6,883 bases of DNA from Actinomycetes bacterium (GTDB lineage: Bacteria; Actinomycetota; Actinomycetes; Propionibacteriales; Propionibacteriaceae): assembly GCA_029778515.1 (NCBI GenBank), contig JAKOQD010000047.1, positions 1 through 6,883 of the forward strand, written 5' to 3'. Positions 1 to 6,883 of this stretch are shown here, piece by piece; the first letter of the stretch is position 1, and each line of letters begins with the position of its first letter. The notes under the pieces are model-generated. The model had not been told where the DNA came from, ran no database searches, and saw nothing but the letters and a program-made list of their open reading frames with translations. Both the position numbers and the translations under genes were made by a program.

Positions 1-17
1 CGCGAGCACCGCTCGCG
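1..17. repeat. Small perfect hairpin at window edge
   Basis: Seven-base arms CGCGAGC and GCTCGCG are separated by ACC. No T-run follows on either side within the window. It could be part of a terminator or lie inside the 3' end of a neighbouring gene that begins outside the window. The edge prevents a decision. Confidence 0.4.
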
Positions 18-36
18 TCAGCCGGCTCGATCAGTC

Positions 37-201
37 AAACCCGATTTGGTAGGCATACCAGGCCGCCGGCGGACCTCCCTAGGGTCTCGACCCGACCTGG
101 ATGGCTTATCCGGGAGCTGCGGTGCCCCGTAAGCCATCCAAGTCGGGTGGCGCCATCTGTGCCCGGCTAGTCAGCCTGAATAAGCCATCAAACTCGGGTT
201 T
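37..201. repeat. Nested inverted repeat with four copies of a ~20-bp motif
   Basis: Four related copies of a motif approximating TAAGCCATCMARNTCGGGT occur. Two are in reverse orientation (37-58 and 90-109) and two forward (129-148 and 180-201). The inner pair is nearly perfect: 18 Watson-Crick pairs of 20, plus one T/G pair and one mismatch, around a 19-base centre (110-128) that has its own GGG/CCC arms. The outer pair matches at about 16 of 22 bases. Both pairs are centred on the same point near position 119, so the block is one nested palindrome of about 165 bp. The right outer copy overlaps the end of ctaA and encodes its last residues. It could act as the ctaA terminator despite lacking a T-run, or be a dispersed palindromic (REP- or MITE-like) element. 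The flanking sequence has further short palindromes, at 63-72 and 77-84. Confidence 0.7.
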
Positions 202-1073
202 CGTGCCGGTACGCGGGCCAGCCACCAGACGTTGGCGATCGCTGCGCAGAACAGCGCCGTCCCAAGCATGTGCAGGGCCACCAGCATCGGCGGCACGCCG
301 AGGAAGTACTGGGCGTAACCGATCGCTCCCTGCAGCACGACCACACCGAGCAACAGCAGCGTCGCACGGAACAGCGCCGGCGTACGACGGGCCAGCCAAA
401 GCAGCGCCACGATGGCGATGGTCGCCGCCCACACCGACAATGAGTGCGTCCGGGCTACCGCAGTGAGGTCGAAGCCGCTGCGGTGCACGTCCGCGTCGCC
501 GGCGTTGGGTCCGGCGCCGGTCACGATGATGCCCAGCAGCAGCACCAGCCAGCCCAACGCCAGGACCACCCACGCCAGATTGCGGGCAGCCGCGGTGGCG
601 CCAGCAGGTGCGGCGCCGAAGACCTCGTGCACCAGCACCGTGCAGACCATGATCAAGGCGAGTGAGGGCACCAGGTGCAGACCTACGACCCACCATTCGA
701 GCCGCGCCAGCACCGAGATGCCGCCGATGACGGCCTGCGCTGGGATGCCCGCTGCCGCCAGCAGAGCCAGTACCCGCACCCGTCGGACGGGGTTGCCGGC
801 GGCGTCCCTGGCCCGCCAGGCCGCGATCAGCGTCCCGATCGCAACCGCGACCAGCACGAAGGTCAGCAGCCGATTGCCGAACTCGATGTAGGTGTGCAGC
901 GGAGCATCCCCGTGCGGCACGTACGAGCCCGGCTCGCACTGCGGCCAGGTGGAGCAGCCCAGGCCAGAGCCGGTGACCCGGACCAGCCCACCGGTCACCA
1001 CCAGGCCCATGTTCGCCACCAGTGAGGCGATCGACCAGCCGCGTAGGGCAGCGGGGGAGCCAACTAGATCCAT
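171..1073 (-). CDS. ctaA: Heme A synthase (COX15/CtaA family), 300 aa
   Basis: This membrane enzyme oxidises the C8 methyl group of heme O to a formyl group, giving heme A for aa3-type cytochrome c oxidase. The protein has about eight hydrophobic segments (roughly residues 11-30, 69-85, 99-123, 128-148, 166-185, 208-227, 235-256, 262-284). The family hallmark TGSGLGC.TWP.C lies at 34-46 and carries the cysteine pair C40/C46. Candidate heme-ligand histidines are H133, H210 and H268. The ExxHR site of Bacillus CtaA reads EFGNR (64-68) here, with H60 four residues before it. I recall the same variant in mycobacterial homologues, so it is probably lineage-specific rather than damage. The chosen ATG has AGGAAGG seven bases upstream (1081-1087). 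It overlaps the end of the permease gene by 10 bases, which implies translational coupling. The frame stays open further upstream, but that stretch reads as a shadow of the permease. The last nine or so residues (NPSLMAYSG) are encoded by the palindromic repeat. ctaA is the last gene of the three-gene operon. Confidence 0.93.
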   Translation of the reverse strand: MDLVGSPAALRGWSIASLVANMGLVVTGGLVRVTGSGLGCSTWPQCEPGSYVPHGDAPLHTYIEFGNRLLTFVLVAVAIGTLIAAWRARDAAGNPVRRVRVLALLAAAGIPAQAVIGGISVLARLEWWVVGLHLVPSLALIMVCTVLVHEVFGAAPAGATAAARNLAWVVLALGWLVLLLGIIVTGAGPNAGDADVHRSGFDLTAVARTHSLSVWAATIAIVALLWLARRTPALFRATLLLLGVVVLQGAIGYAQYFLGVPPMLVALHMLGTALFCAAIANVWWLARVPARNPSLMAYSG

Positions 1074-1819
1074 CGGAACACCTTCCTGGCGAGCGCGAGT
1101 CCCGCGACCGCCCAGATCAGCACAACCAGCAACGGCCACAGCGCTACACCGCCGGCAGCCCAGACCCGAAGTGACTCGGCAACCGCGGTCGTCGGCAGCG
1201 ACGCAACCAGGGGCTGCGCCCAGGCAGGGAAGCTCGCCACCGGTACCAGGATGCCCAGCGCGGCCCCGCCGAGGTACACCAGGTTCGCCAGGCCGAGGGT
1301 CAGTTCGGCGCTGACCGTCCCCGCCAGGCACAGGGCGAGGCTCGCAAAAGCGACCAGCCCGAGCAGCACCACCAGCAGGGTCACCCCGCTCTGCAACAGG
1401 GTCGGCGCCGGTCGCCAACCGACGATCAATCCGGCCAGCGCAAGCACCGCTGCCTGGCCGACAGCCAGGATCGCGATCATGGTCGCCTTACCGGTCAGCA
1501 GATCGGCGCGGCGCAGGGGAGTGGCCACCAGCCGCTCCAGCACGCCGTAACGCCGCTCGAAGGCGGTGGTGATCGCCGGGGAGGTGAACCCGCTCGACCA
1601 CAGTCCGAGTGCGATTACCGAAGCCACGAACGGATCGCGAGCAATGCCGAACCGCGGGCCGAGCACCGCCTGCGCGACGATCAGGCCCAGAGGTATCACC
1701 AATGCCAGGAGCAACTGTTCCCCGTTGCGGACGATCAGCCGGGTCTCCATGAGCGAATGCGCGATGACCCGCCGCGGACGGGTGGCCGGGGCAGCCCCGG
1801 GACCGAGGTCGAGGTTCAT
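1064..1819 (-). CDS. ABC-2 type transporter permease, 251 aa
   Basis: This is the membrane subunit of a two-gene ABC transporter, of the type usually associated with export (DrrB/ABC-2 family). It has about six hydrophobic segments, near residues 35-55, 64-84, 110-135, 143-167, 173-196 and 225-244. The cytosolic coupling region FERRYGVLERLVATPLRRAD (87-106) matches the ERR.G.LERL.ATP.....L pattern typical of the family and should contact the ATPase. The start ATG overlaps the TGA of the ATPase gene as ATGA, and the 3' end overlaps ctaA by 10 bases, so all three are probably made from one transcript. No strong Shine-Dalgarno sequence precedes it, which fits coupling to the gene before it. The substrate cannot be read from the sequence. 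Co-transcription with ctaA suggests a role linked to heme or cytochrome oxidase biogenesis (inference). Homologues are often labelled antibiotic transport by default, which this context does not support. Confidence 0.88.
   Translation of the reverse strand: MNLDLGPGAAPATRPRRVIAHSLMETRLIVRNGEQLLLALVIPLGLIVAQAVLGPRFGIARDPFVASVIALGLWSSGFTSPAITTAFERRYGVLERLVATPLRRADLLTGKATMIAILAVGQAAVLALAGLIVGWRPAPTLLQSGVTLLVVLLGLVAFASLALCLAGTVSAELTLGLANLVYLGGAALGILVPVASFPAWAQPLVASLPTTAVAESLRVWAAGGVALWPLLVVLIWAVAGLALARKVFRWI
1081..1087 (-). promoter_or_regulatory. Ribosome binding site of ctaA
   Basis: On the minus strand AGGAAGG stands seven bases before the ATG at 1073, inside the 3' end of the permease gene. 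It fixes the ctaA start against the longer upstream open frame. Confidence 0.7.
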
Positions 1820-2523
1820 GCCGCACCGCCCGGGGTGGTGAGGCTCAGGAAGAGCTGTTCGAGGTTGCCGTCGGCGGTCAGCTCCCCGACGGTGCCGGAC
1901 GCGACCGCGCGTCCGGCGTTGAGCAGGATCACCCGATCGGCCAGCTTCTCGGCCTCGTCCATGGCATGGGTGGTGAGCACCACGGCCACGCCGGCGGCGC
2001 GGAGGTCGCGGATCAGCTGCCAGACCGTGCGGCGCACGTGTGGGTCGAGCCCGGCGGTTGGTTCGTCAAGGAAGACCAGCTCCGGGCGGCCGATGATCGC
2101 CCCGGCCAGGTTCACCAGCTGCTGCTGTCCGCCGGAAAGCCGGCGGTAGGGAGTCTGCGCGAAGGTGCCGATGCCGAGCATCTCCACCAGTTCGGCCACC
2201 GGCAGCGGGGACGCGTAGAGCGCGGCCAGATACCGCAGGAGTTCCAGCGGCCTCACCCCGGACCAGGCGCCGGTCGCCTGCGGCATCAACCCAACCCGGT
2301 CATTCGCCCCGGGTGCGCCCGCGGCCCGGCCGAGTACATCGATCGTGCCGGCGTCCGGACTCAGCAGCCCGGTGCAGCAGCGGATCATCGTGGTCTTGCC
2401 GGCCCCGTTAGGGCCGAGCACAGCGGTCACCTCGCCCACCGCAGCGCTGAGGCTGAGCCCGGTCAGCACCGGACGCCGCCCAAGCTGGATCCGCACATCG
2501 GTCAGGGTGAGGGCGGCGGACAC
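1816..2523 (-). CDS. ABC transporter ATP-binding protein, 235 aa
   Basis: This cytoplasmic ATPase subunit drives the adjacent ABC-2 permease. All nucleotide-binding motifs are present and intact: Walker A GPNGAGKT (37-44, K43), Q-loop glutamine in LMPQ (Q82), signature LSGGQQQ (129-135), Walker B LVFLDEP (149-155, catalytic E154), D-loop AGLD (157-160) and switch histidine in TTHAMDE (H186). The length is normal for a DrrA/CcmA-like single-domain ATPase, without the long C-terminal extension of drug-resistance DrrA proteins. The start is GTG. An in-frame TAG lies 12 bases upstream, so the gene cannot begin much earlier. No Shine-Dalgarno sequence is visible, but a TAGACT box ends six bases before the GTG, compatible with a leaderless transcript. 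It is the first gene of the ATPase-permease-ctaA operon. Confidence 0.93.
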   Translation of the reverse strand: MSAALTLTDVRIQLGRRPVLTGLSLSAAVGEVTAVLGPNGAGKTTMIRCCTGLLSPDAGTIDVLGRAAGAPGANDRVGLMPQATGAWSGVRPLELLRYLAALYASPLPVAELVEMLGIGTFAQTPYRRLSGGQQQLVNLAGAIIGRPELVFLDEPTAGLDPHVRRTVWQLIRDLRAAGVAVVLTTHAMDEAEKLADRVILLNAGRAVASGTVGELTADGNLEQLFLSLTTPGGAA

Positions 2524-2529
2524 GCGCTC

Positions 2530-2535
2530 AGTCTA
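2530..2535 (-). promoter_or_regulatory. Candidate -10 box of a leaderless ABC-ctaA operon promoter
   Basis: The minus strand reads TAGACT (fits TANNNT), followed by GAGCGC and then the GTG start codon. Transcription starting about seven bases after the box would begin at the G of GTG. No convincing -35 box lies at the usual distance. The absence of a Shine-Dalgarno sequence supports the leaderless reading. Confidence 0.45.
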
Positions 2536-2580
2536 GGCCCGGGCCGCCCGGGCCCGGCCCCGCACGCAACCCCGGGCCGG

Positions 2581-2623
2581 AAAACGCTGCTGCCCGGCAC
2601 CCTCGCGGGTACCGGGCAGCAGC
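2581..2623 (-). terminator. Intrinsic terminator of hppA
   Basis: A perfect 12-bp stem (GCTGCTGCCCGG at 2586-2597 pairing with 2612-2623) is extended, after one mismatch, by four more pairs closing on a TCGC loop. On the minus strand it is followed by GTTTT. It begins 15 bases after the hppA TGA, so it should end the hppA transcript and separate it from the ABC-ctaA operon. The T-run is short but respectable for a high-GC actinobacterium. Confidence 0.85.
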
Positions 2624-2638
2624 TGGTTAACAGCAGGG

Positions 2639-5251
<2,613 letters not shown>

Positions 5252-5257
5252 GATGCA

Positions 5258-5263
5258 TCCTTC
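5258..5263 (-). promoter_or_regulatory. Ribosome binding site of hppA
   Basis: The minus strand reads GAAGGA, then six bases, then GTG. This spacing selects the GTG at 5251 as the start and supports the N-terminal lipobox-bearing extension as translated. An 8-bp palindrome, GATGCATC (5252-5259), overlaps the site. Confidence 0.7.
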
Positions 5264-5323
5264 AATCAGGTGGTTGTTTTGCTGATGTCCGTCTCGCCGT
5301 TGTTAGAACAAACATCGCCCAGC

Positions 5324-5329
5324 ACTCTA
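5324..5329 (-). promoter_or_regulatory. Candidate -10 box of the hppA promoter
   Basis: The minus strand reads TAGAGT (TANNNT), which would put the transcript start near 5316-5317 and give a leader of about 65 bases before the hppA GTG. There is no good -35 match at 17-18 bp. The box overlaps the left arm of the 19-bp palindrome by three bases, so a bound regulator there could occlude it. Confidence 0.35.
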
Positions 5330-5345
5330 CGACCATGTGTCGTAG
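5327..5345. promoter_or_regulatory. Perfect 19-bp palindrome, candidate operator
   Basis: Arms CTACGAC and GTCGTAG are separated by CATGT: seven-base perfect arms with a five-base spacer, as expected for a dimeric winged-helix regulator. It lies in the divergent hppA/sufR intergenic region, overlapping the candidate hppA -10 box and about 105 bp upstream of the sufR start. SufR is an obvious candidate binder. The bases do not match the ACACT-N5-TGTGA site I recall for mycobacterial SufR, although the N5 spacing is the same. Confidence 0.5.
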
Positions 5346-5372
5346 TCACCGAATCAAGGCCACCTTTTGGAT

Positions 5373-5411
5373 GGGCGTCTCATCCCGTTGGCGGATCATG
5401 CCTGGACGCCC
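5373..5411. repeat. Inverted repeat upstream of sufR
   Basis: GGGCGTC (5373-5379) and GACGCCC (5405-5411) are perfect complements across 25 bases. The loop contains a smaller ATCC/GGAT stem (5382-5385 with 5393-5396). The repeat ends four bases before the candidate sufR -35 box. It could be an operator, or a leader hairpin if transcription starts further upstream. Confidence 0.35.
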
Positions 5412-5414
5412 GGG

Positions 5415-5443
5415 TTGAGCTAAGCCTCGATTAAGGCAAGAAT
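5415..5443 (+). promoter_or_regulatory. Candidate sufR promoter, possibly leaderless
   Basis: TTGAGC (5415-5420) and AAGAAT (5438-5443) are separated by exactly 17 bases, each matching four of six sigma-70 consensus positions. The -10-like box is followed by six bases and then the sufR GTG, so transcription could begin at the start codon. The spacer contains short GCCT/AGGC arms (5424-5427 and 5434-5437) where a repressor could bind. Confidence 0.4.
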
Positions 5444-5449
5444 GACGTT

Positions 5450-6172
5450 GTGAAAAGCGAGACCGAGCCGAACGGGGACGCGGCGGTAGCCGAGGCCGAG
5501 CAGCAGGCCGCGGACGCTTCCACCCGCAGCCGAGTGGCCCGCTCGATCCTGCAGCACGGACCGTCCACCGCCAACGACCTCGCGAGCCGGCTGGGCCTGA
5601 CCCCGGCCGCCGTCCGCAGGCACCTCACCGTCCTGGCCAGCACCGGCCAGGTGACCAGCCGCGAGCAGCGCGTCTATGGGCACCGCGGACGCGGCCGTCC
5701 GGCGAAGGTCTTCGCGCTCACCGACTCCGGGCGCGGCGAGTTCTACCAGGCGTACGACGCCCTGGCGATCAATGCGCTCGACCATCTGGCCGAAGTGGCC
5801 GGCCCGGAGGCGGTGGAAGCCTTCTCGGCCAAGGTCGCCGAGGCCGTGGCCGCCCGCTTCGCGATCATCGCACCGGAATACGAGAGTGCTGCCGATGCGT
5901 TGGTTGAGGCATTGACTGCCGAGGGTTTCGTCGCCTCACTGCAGCCGGTCGCCTCCGGCGTCCAGCTGTGCCAGTATCACTGCCCGGTCGCCCACGTGGC
6001 GGCTGAGTACCCGCAGCTCTGCGAGGCCGAGACCAGGGTCTTTGCCAGGCTGCTGGATTCGCACGTGCAGCGGCTGGCGACGATCGCCCATGGCGACGGG
6101 GTGTGCACCACGCACGTCCCACGTCCGGTGGTCGCCGCGATGTACCCATCACCAAACCGAAGGGCCAACTGA
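5450..6172 (+). CDS. sufR: SufR-family Fe-S-binding transcriptional regulator, 240 aa
   Basis: This DNA-binding regulator senses iron-sulfur status and typically represses the suf operon when its own cluster is assembled. The N-terminal winged helix-turn-helix spans about 25-92: the helices include [18 protein letters not shown] and [18 protein letters not shown], and the wing is [15 protein letters not shown]. The C-terminal sensor domain holds [19 protein letters not shown] (173-191) with C174, C178 and C191, plus C219 in [11 protein letters not shown]. These four cysteines are the likely cluster ligands or a superset of them, and all look intact. The GTG start is forced by an in-frame TAA 18 bases upstream. 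No good Shine-Dalgarno sequence sits at normal spacing, which fits the candidate leaderless promoter. The first 24 or so residues are Ala/Glu-rich and probably flexible. sufB starts one base after the stop, so SufR likely controls its own operon. A MarR/ArsR-like regulator of another pathway is unlikely in this context. Confidence 0.92.
   Translation: MKSETEPNGDAAVAEAEQQAADASTRSRVARSILQHGPSTANDLASRLGLTPAAVRRHLTVLASTGQVTSREQRVYGHRGRGRPAKVFALTDSGRGEFYQAYDALAINALDHLAEVAGPEAVEAFSAKVAEAVAARFAIIAPEYESAADALVEALTAEGFVASLQPVASGVQLCQYHCPVAHVAAEYPQLCEAETRVFARLLDSHVQRLATIAHGDGVCTTHVPRPVVAAMYPSPNRRAN
6159..6164 (+). promoter_or_regulatory. Ribosome binding site of sufB
   Basis: GAAGGG lies nine bases before the sufB ATG, inside the final codons of sufR. 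With only one base between the sufR stop and the ATG, translation of the two genes is probably coupled. Confidence 0.65.
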
Positions 6173-6173
6173 T

Positions 6174-6883
6174 ATGACCTCAACCACCACGGCTCCGGGG
6201 CTTGGCTCCACCCAGGAAGAACACCTGGAAGCGCTGGGCACCTATCAGTACGGCTGGCACGACTCCGACCTCGCCGGGACTTCCGCGAAGCGGGGGCTGA
6301 ACGAGGACGTAGTCCGCAACATCTCGGCGCTGAAGTCCGAGCCCGAGTGGATGCTGAAGCTGCGGCTGAAGGCCCTCAAGCTGTTCGACCGCAAGCCGAT
6401 GCCGGCCTGGGGCGCCGATCTCAACGAGATCGACTTCGACAACATCAAGTACTTCGTCCGCTCCACCGAGAAGCAGGCCCAGACCTGGGAGGATCTGCCC
6501 GACGACATCAAGCGCACCTACGACCGGCTGGGCATCCCCGAGGCCGAGAAGATGCGCCTGGTGGCCGGCGTGGCGGCGCAGTACGAGTCCGAGGTGGTCT
6601 ACCACAAGATCAACGAGGAACTGGAGCGTCAGGGCGTCATCTTCCTCGACACCGACACCGGCCTGAAGCAGCATCCCGAGATCTTCGAGGAGTACTTCGG
6701 CTCGGTGATCCCGGTCGGCGACAACAAGTTCGCCTCGCTGAACACGGCGGTCTGGTCGGGCGGTTCGTTCGTCTATGTCCCGAAGGGCGTCCACGTCACC
6801 ATCCCGCTGCAGGCCTACTTCCGGATCAACACCGAGAACATGGGCCAGTTCGAGCGGACGCTGATCATCGCCGACGAGGGCTC
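6174..6883 (+). CDS. sufB: Fe-S cluster assembly scaffold protein SufB, N-terminal part (cut by window end)
   Basis: SufB is the scaffold subunit of the cytoplasmic SufBCD complex, on which iron-sulfur clusters are built with energy from the SufC ATPase and sulfur from SufS/SufU. The window holds the first 236 complete codons, about half of the usual 465-480 residues. Recognisable family stretches are [10 protein letters not shown] (26-35), [16 protein letters not shown] (65-80), [10 protein letters not shown] (137-146), [11 protein letters not shown] (154-164), [19 protein letters not shown] (188-206) and [20 protein letters not shown] (213-232). The frame is clean to the edge. ATG is chosen because it immediately follows the sufR stop and has a good ribosome binding site. 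The active cysteine region lies beyond the window. So does the site, just past the last residues seen, where I recall the mycobacterial SufB intein is inserted, so its presence cannot be judged. Genes for SufD, SufC and SufS probably follow. Confidence 0.95.
   Translation, partial: MTSTTTAPGLGSTQEEHLEALGTYQYGWHDSDLAGTSAKRGLNEDVVRNISALKSEPEWMLKLRLKALKLFDRKPMPAWGADLNEIDFDNIKYFVRSTEKQAQTWEDLPDDIKRTYDRLGIPEAEKMRLVAGVAAQYESEVVYHKINEELERQGVIFLDTDTGLKQHPEIFEEYFGSVIPVGDNKFASLNTAVWSGGSFVYVPKGVHVTIPLQAYFRINTENMGQFERTLIIADEG

Noticed and set aside
2..52. Possible 3' end of a plus-strand gene entering from the left, ending at TAG (50-52)
   Set aside because: Only 16 codons are visible, without recognisable similarity, and other frames are also open. 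A convergent gene may exist but cannot be supported from this window.
1074..1418. Upstream extension of the ctaA frame adding 115 residues
   Set aside because: The extension is Gly/Arg/Ala-rich, lies wholly inside the permease gene, and lacks family similarity. The ATG at 1073 has a good ribosome binding site and gives normal family length.
5300..5311. Short palindrome TTGTT-AG-AACAA in the hppA leader
   Set aside because: Five-base arms in a relatively AT-rich stretch are expected by chance, and nothing else links it to a known operator.
5415..5434. Possible DtxR/IdeR iron box before sufR
   Set aside because: Alignment to the 19-bp iron-box consensus gives only about 10 matches, nearly all in the first half. 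This is too weak to call.
6180..6794. Open frame of 204 codons on the minus strand opposite sufB
   Set aside because: Antisense shadow of a clearly recognisable sufB. It has no ribosome binding site or family resemblance.
6840..6883. Intein in sufB, as in M. tuberculosis SufB
   Set aside because: The insertion site I recall lies just past the window end, and the visible part is uninterrupted extein sequence.

Overview
The window comes from a GC-rich (roughly two-thirds G+C by eye) Gram-positive actinobacterium. GTG starts, near-absence of TTA/CTA codons and the protein variants (EFGNR-type heme A synthase, GDNAGDSVGP-type proton pyrophosphatase, SufR heading a suf operon) all point that way. 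The Propionibacteriaceae or a neighbouring family is a reasonable guess, but the sequence alone does not prove it.

Layout. (1) Positions 1-170 hold no convincing gene. The stretch is packed with palindromes, including a nested inverted repeat centred near 119 whose outer right copy runs into the last codons of ctaA. (2) Positions 171-2523, minus strand, form a tightly overlapping three-gene operon in transcription order: ABC ATPase (GTG start at 2523), ABC-2 permease (4-base ATGA overlap) and ctaA heme A synthase (10-base overlap). (3) Positions 2524-2638 hold a strong intrinsic terminator for hppA, a very G/C-rich palindromic patch, and a -10-like box placed so that the ATPase mRNA could be leaderless. 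(4) Positions 2639-5251, minus strand, are hppA, a membrane proton-pumping pyrophosphatase of the K+-independent type. It carries an unusual N-terminal lipoprotein-like signal. (5) Positions 5252-5449 form a divergent promoter region with a perfect 19-bp palindrome. (6) From 5450 to the window end, plus strand, lie sufR (Fe-S-binding repressor family) and the first 236 codons of sufB, one base apart: the start of a suf iron-sulfur assembly operon.

How it fits together. As I remember it, the order ctaA - ABC permease - ABC ATPase - (membrane protein gene) - divergent sufR - sufB is the arrangement at Mycobacterium tuberculosis Rv1456c-Rv1461. Here hppA occupies the slot that holds the membrane glycosyltransferase gene Rv1459c in that genome. 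The theme is membrane bioenergetics and metal cofactors: heme A for cytochrome oxidase, a PPi-driven proton pump, and Fe-S cluster assembly. All genes look intact except sufB, which is cut by the window edge. I see no mobile element, CRISPR array or RNA gene, and no clear wholly new system. The points most worth a second look are the nested palindrome at the end of ctaA, the lipobox on the pyrophosphatase, the 19-bp palindrome between hppA and sufR, the apparently leaderless starts, and the conserved but unexplained link between the ABC exporter and heme A synthase.
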